In this document: piece after piece, positions 6,706 to 9,105 of the stretch
Position numbering within the stretch: the stretch's first letter is position 1
How the letters are laid out: the number at the start of each line of letters is the position of its first letter
Assembly (NCBI GenBank): GCA_945901195.1
Contig: CAMDKB010000170.1
Span: forward strand, 1-9,105
Length of the DNA: 9,105 nt
DNA from: Rhizobium sp. Q54
GTDB taxonomy: Bacteria; Pseudomonadota; Alphaproteobacteria; Rhizobiales; Beijerinckiaceae
Reading direction: 5' to 3'
The notes under the pieces: generated by a model
The model's input: the letters and a program-made list of their open reading frames with translations, nothing else
What the model was told of the DNA's origin: nothing
Database searches by the model: none
Made by a program: the position numbers and the translations under genes

Positions 6706-6739
6706 GACCCGCCGGATCTTTTGACCGGCGGGTCTTTTT
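6706..6739 (+). terminator. Strong rho-independent terminator
   Basis: GACCCGCCGG (6706-6715) pairs perfectly with CCGGCGGGTC (6725-6734) around a 9-base loop, followed at once by TTTTT (6735-6739) and, after one G, four more T. This ends the transcript of the TerC-family gene or of the structured RNA before it. It also rules out a start upstream of it for the small protein gene at 6781, since that reading frame would cross the terminator. Confidence 0.93.
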
Positions 6740-6780
6740 GTTTTGCTTTCAAAATCGACAAAAGCAGTGAATATGAATGG

Positions 6781-7011
6781 ATGCCCGAGGAGCCTGAACG
6801 ACAGGAAACCCATTCATCAGCTGATCGCCAGCGGCGAAAGGCGACGCTTGCGGCATCGGCTGTCGCGCTTGTGTTGCTGGCGCTGCTGATCTGGCTCGTG
6901 CGGGATCTTGTCGAGCAGCAACGAATAGAACGTTGCCTTGCCAATCGCCGTCCCGATTGTTTCCGCATTGACACGCCCATGCCCGAGCGGCCGGTTGAAA
7001 TCAAGCGATAG
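6781..7011 (+). CDS. Small single-pass membrane protein of unknown function
   Basis: This 76-aa protein has a charged N-terminus rich in Glu and Arg (MPEEPERQETHSSADRQRRK). One strong transmembrane helix follows at about 21-44 (ATLAASAVALVLLALLIWLV), then a basic tail with two cysteines (RCLANRRPDCFRI) and a Pro-rich end. The C-x8-C with a central NRR resembles a small-protein type I recall from Rhizobiales, but no function is known to me. The open frame extends back to 6607, but that would run through the terminator at 6706-6739; ATG 6781 is the first in-frame start after it. The ribosome site is weak (GTGAA at 6767-6771), and ATGs at 6773 and 6777 are in other frames. The positive residues on the N-terminal flank suggest an N-in orientation. 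Confidence 0.65.
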   Translation: MPEEPERQETHSSADRQRRKATLAASAVALVLLALLIWLVRDLVEQQRIERCLANRRPDCFRIDTPMPERPVEIKR

Positions 7012-7077
7012 GAAAAGCTTTTTTTGATCCTGATACCGCAAGCGGTTCGCGGGCCTTTCAATCTGCGCCGCGCCAAC

Positions 7078-7083
7078 CTATAT
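7078..7083 (+). promoter_or_regulatory. Probable -10 box (CTATAT) of the tmRNA gene
   Basis: CTATAT equals the -10 consensus of alphaproteobacterial housekeeping promoters and sits just before the first recognisable part of the tmRNA acceptor piece, giving a transcription start near 7090. The -35 is weak: CTTTCA at 7055-7060, 17 bases upstream, matches CTTGAC only partly. Confidence 0.5.
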
Positions 7084-7170
7084 AGGCCGGGTCTGCTTGC
7101 AGACTATGGTGATAAACGGACATCACAATAAGCCATCCGGACCCGGGGGCGGTACCCGGCGCCTCCACCA

Positions 7171-7202
7171 AAGCCAGCAGGCAGATTTTTGCTGGTTTTG
7201 GC
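7171..7202 (+). other. Intervening segment of pre-tmRNA removed on maturation
   Basis: The 32 bases between the CCA end and the 5' G of the coding piece form a hairpin. AAGCCAGC (7171-7178) pairs with GCTGGTTT with one G-U, continuing co-axially from the acceptor stem. In permuted tmRNAs this loop is cut out, with RNase P expected to make the 5' end of the coding piece at 7203 and 3' exonucleases to trim to CCA. Confidence 0.75.
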
Positions 7203-7286
7203 GGGGGCGAAATAGGATCGACGGGGGTGTAAAAGGTGCTCTTTTGCCCGGCATGATACCGCCGTTATCGGGTCAAAAATATAGTT

Positions 7287-7325
7287 GCCAATGACAACTA
7301 TGCTCCTCAGGCTGTTGCCGCTTAA
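7287..7325 (+). other. tmRNA proteolysis-tag reading frame
   Basis: From the resume codon GCC at 7287, twelve codons read ANDNYAPQAVAA and end at TAA 7323-7325. The bases before it, ATAGTT at 7281-7286, match the conserved resume-site context upstream of the first tag codon (AUAGUC in E. coli). ANDN at the start and a hydrophobic VAA end are the usual ClpXP/Tsp-targeting tag features; an extra uncoded Ala precedes the tag. The stop lies inside the perfect palindrome CCGCTTAAGCGG (7318-7329), which likely forms the hairpin after the tag. Confidence 0.9.
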
Positions 7326-7419
7326 GCGGTTCCAGTTTGGGAAATCAAGTCCTTAGGGGTAGCACTTTAAGGCGGGGCTCGGAGGTGCCTGGCAACAGAA
7401 ACCTCCACTTCCCTCCCGT

Positions 7420-8865
7420 TTATTTGCCGCCCATGCCCGGAATAACCATGCCATTTATGGTGGGAATTCCGCCGTTGGGATTCTCGATTACCCAGATCTG
7501 CGATCCATCCGGCTCGGCCTTGCCAAATCCTTTGGCCGCGACCAGCCCCATCAAGGCCTGCTGCACATTGGGGTCACTACCGGCAGCCGCCTGCAGGGCC
7601 GCTATGGTATCATCAAGCCCCTTGGCTTTCATCACCAGACGGCCTTGCGGGATCGGTTTTATAACCGTCATTTCCCCTTCAAGGCTGATTGTCAGCAACT
7701 TGGAGACGATCTGTGATGGCCCAAGCGACACTTTCACCTTGCCATCGGGGGCAATTGCAAACACAGCGCGCTCGCCTGCGGCCTTGCTTTCCTCTGGCGG
7801 TACACCCGGACGCGCCACCTTGAGGATTTCTTCAACCGCCGCTTCCAGATCGTATCCAGTTGCCTTGAGATCGAGCACGATGTCGCTGGGAACCAGATTC
7901 AGCGACCAGGGTGGCAGTATCGCTGCGGGCAACGCCAGACCGTTCAGGCCGATACGGACCCCAAGATTTCCCTGTTTATGGAAGCCCGTCATATTGAAGG
8001 CGACAGCGGCTTCCCGCATCCCAAAATTGCCGACAGGACTTGTGATCGAAACAGTCTGAATCGCCGCATTCTGCGCGATGGAGTTGAAAAGAGGCATCCC
8101 CTGCCTGACCAGACGCAGGATGTCATCAAGCTTGCCGTTAAGCGCCTGTTCGGAAGGATTGGCGACGAAAAACGCCCAGATCGCCATGATCTGCGCATTG
8201 CGAAGCGCGTCGATATTGAGGTTGGAAGAAATCGTTCCAGTGGAGACCCCGATCTCGATATCGCCGCCACCCTGCGATACCTTGAACGTTTGCATATGAT
8301 CCTGGGTAACGCCGCGCACCACCGCAGACAGGCCGCCGCCGGGAGCCGGCGCGCTGGTCATGTCAATCATCGAAGGACCATCGCGGCGAATATTGACCAG
8401 TATCGGGGTGCTGTTTTCGACCGTGGAAGAGTTTTGGGTCGTCTTGCCGGTTTTGAAACTCATCATTGCCGGATCGTACACGCCCTCGAACCGTAGCCCG
8501 TCGAACGTCAACTTCATATTCTGTTCTTTGACGCGCAACTGCAGCTCAGGCATCCCGTTTTGGACAACGCGCCAGAACTTATCGTTCTGGGGTGTTACGG
8601 AAAAGGTTAGCGCCGGCGCTTGCAAAAATACTTCAAATGCTTCGAGCGGCTTCAGAATCTGGGCAACGTTGACGGCGACCACGTAATTATCGCCCTGCGG
8701 GGTCACTGTAACCGGCGACGGTCCGCCCGAACTGCCCTTGCCCACGTAAGTCTCGAATACACCAACGAGTCGCTGCGCTTCGCTCTGGGTAGCGGGCGCG
8801 GCCATCACAGCCGGCGTCGCGCCTAAAATTACACTGAAAACAGAGGCTTTGAGCTTCAATGCCAT
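7420..8865 (-). CDS. Exported protein of unknown function
   Basis: This 481-aa protein has a clear Sec signal peptide (residues 1-22, MALKLKASVFSVILGATPAVMA, then APATQS). The mature part alternates short beta-strand-like stretches with no obvious catalytic motif, for example LTFSVTPQNDKFWRVVQNG and LQLRVKEQNMKLTFDGLRFEG. A central helical stretch is followed by LPPWSLNLVPSDIVLDLKATGYDLEAAVEEIL and a Gly/Pro-rich tail ending PGMGGK. The style recalls alphaproteobacterial periplasmic families such as DUF2125, but I cannot confirm that. The start at 8865 is set by GGGGGAG 6 bases upstream; the frame stays open to 8988, but those residues lack signal-peptide character. It is convergent with ssrA, its stop lying about 10 bases from the RNA's 3' end. 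An AT-rich stretch at 8941-8958 may contain its promoter. Confidence 0.85.
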   Translation of the reverse strand: MALKLKASVFSVILGATPAVMAAPATQSEAQRLVGVFETYVGKGSSGGPSPVTVTPQGDNYVVAVNVAQILKPLEAFEVFLQAPALTFSVTPQNDKFWRVVQNGMPELQLRVKEQNMKLTFDGLRFEGVYDPAMMSFKTGKTTQNSSTVENSTPILVNIRRDGPSMIDMTSAPAPGGGLSAVVRGVTQDHMQTFKVSQGGGDIEIGVSTGTISSNLNIDALRNAQIMAIWAFFVANPSEQALNGKLDDILRLVRQGMPLFNSIAQNAAIQTVSITSPVGNFGMREAAVAFNMTGFHKQGNLGVRIGLNGLALPAAILPPWSLNLVPSDIVLDLKATGYDLEAAVEEILKVARPGVPPEESKAAGERAVFAIAPDGKVKVSLGPSQIVSKLLTISLEGEMTVIKPIPQGRLVMKAKGLDDTIAALQAAAGSDPNVQQALMGLVAAKGFGKAEPDGSQIWVIENPNGGIPTINGMVIPGMGGK

Positions 8866-8871
8866 TTCAAA

Positions 8872-8878
8872 CTCCCCC
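8872..8878 (-). promoter_or_regulatory. Ribosome binding site that fixes the start of the exported protein
   Basis: On the minus strand GGGGGAG lies 6 bases before the ATG at 8865-8863, directly ahead of a standard signal peptide. This decides against the upstream in-frame start at 8988. Confidence 0.8.
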
Positions 8879-9045
8879 GGAATGAGCCACAAATGCCTGA
8901 TATTTCGATTGCCCCGAAATCGCCACGACACATCAGCACAAGTATAATTATTAGTGTAATCGTAACTGCCCAGGTTCCTTCCTGCCACCGTGATTTTTAT
9001 CCGATTTTCCTGGACCTATGAACCGGTTTCCGATTCAAGCATCGG

Positions 9046-9105
9046 ATGGTCGCTGAATCGCCAGACGTTCCGTCCCGGGAAGAGCTGATCGCGCTGGTTC
9101 AGGCG
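9046..9105 (+). CDS. Start of an unidentified gene, possibly an IS66-type transposase; cut by window edge
   Basis: An ATG at 9046 opens a frame that runs to the window end (20 codons, MVAESPDVPSREELIALVQA). An in-frame stop at 9019-9021 means the gene cannot begin further upstream at another ATG. The pattern 'PD.P.R.EL.ALV' recalls the N-terminus of IS66-type transposase subunits, which continue into a coiled coil, but 20 residues are too few to prove it. No good ribosome site precedes it; a 6-bp hairpin TCCGAT/ATCGGA lies at about 9029-9046. Confidence 0.35.
   Translation, partial: MVAESPDVPSREELIALVQA

Larger units (their letters stand above)
7090..7410 (+). ncRNA. ssrA: Circularly permuted two-piece tmRNA (precursor)
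   Basis: tmRNA rescues stalled ribosomes: charged with alanine, it enters the A site, then its short reading frame adds a degradation tag. Here the halves are in permuted order, as in alphaproteobacteria. The acceptor piece (about 7090-7170) ends in a T-arm (CCGGG 7143-7147, CCCGG 7155-7159), the strand CGCCTCC (7160-7166) and ACCA (7167-7170). A 32-base spacer (7171-7202) separates it from the coding piece (7203 to about 7406-7410), which starts GGGGGCG. GGGGGCG pairs over 7 bp with CGCCTCC and places a G-U at the third pair, the alanine identity signal. GGATCGACGG at 7215-7224 is the conserved D-loop region. GGGTG 7225-7229 can pair with CATCC 7134-7138 as part of helix P2. The tag is ANDNYAPQAVAA. 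A terminal hairpin GGAGGT/ACCTCC (7381-7386, 7401-7406) marks the new 3' end. End coordinates are approximate. Confidence 0.93.

Noticed and set aside
6607..6780. Upstream extension of the small membrane protein to 6607
   Set aside because: It would cross the rho-independent terminator and the hairpin cluster, and its residues show no protein-like pattern.
7012..7060. AAAAGCTTTT and ACCGCAAGCGGT as a terminator after the small protein gene
   Set aside because: The first has no loop and the second has only a 2-base loop and no T-tract after it, so neither is a convincing terminator.
7097..7294. 65-aa open frame on the + strand
   Set aside because: It lies across the acceptor piece, spacer and coding piece of the tmRNA; the structure there is RNA, not protein.
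7337..8059. 240-aa open frame on the + strand
   Set aside because: It begins inside the tmRNA coding piece, is antisense to the signal-peptide-bearing exported protein and has no ribosome site or recognisable domain.
1..9105. CRISPR array, tRNA or rRNA genes
   Set aside because: No regularly spaced repeats, no cloverleaf other than the tmRNA tRNA-like ends, and no rRNA-like sequence were seen.

Overview
The window looks like chromosome of an alphaproteobacterium of the order Rhizobiales/Hyphomicrobiales, with Brucella/Ochrobactrum-type organisms the best guess. The strongest evidence is a circularly permuted, two-piece tmRNA gene (ssrA) at about 7090-7410. Supporting evidence is the moderately high G+C, an alphaproteobacterial CTATAT-type -10 box before ssrA, and the protein families present. 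No species call is possible from sequence alone.

Left part (1-5178): the extreme left edge holds the last 41 codons of an integrase-core transposase of IS481-like type, ending 20 bases before the first gene of a tightly packed five-gene operon on the + strand. The order is a TauD/TfdA-type Fe(II)/2-oxoglutarate dioxygenase (149-973), a PuuE-like polysaccharide-deacetylase-family amidohydrolase (999-1910), a Bug/TctC-type periplasmic binding protein (1907-2881), a MASE1-type membrane histidine kinase (2891-4564) and a FixJ-type response regulator (4564-5178). The genes overlap by 4 or 1 bases or are 9-25 bases apart. The layout suggests a small-molecule uptake, sensing and catabolism module in which the Bug protein may act as a periplasmic co-sensor for the kinase. 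The substrate is unknown.

Middle part (5179-6740): a gene-free, inverted-repeat-rich stretch of about 200 bases leads to a small three-helix membrane protein (5387-5707) and a TerC/YjbE-family membrane protein (5777-6556), with a perfect 9-bp hairpin between them. The 3' region of the TerC gene contains several hairpins, some mutually exclusive, and ends in a textbook rho-independent terminator (6706-6739).

Right part (6741-9105): a 76-aa single-pass membrane protein (6781-7011) is followed by the permuted ssrA. Its tRNA-like acceptor end (CCA at 7168-7170) lies upstream of its 5' GGGGGCG end (7203), and its tag peptide is ANDNYAPQAVAA. Convergent with ssrA on the - strand is a 481-aa exported protein of unknown function (7420-8865). 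The last 60 bases open a new + strand reading frame that weakly resembles the start of IS66-type transposases, so mobile-element sequence may flank the window on both sides.
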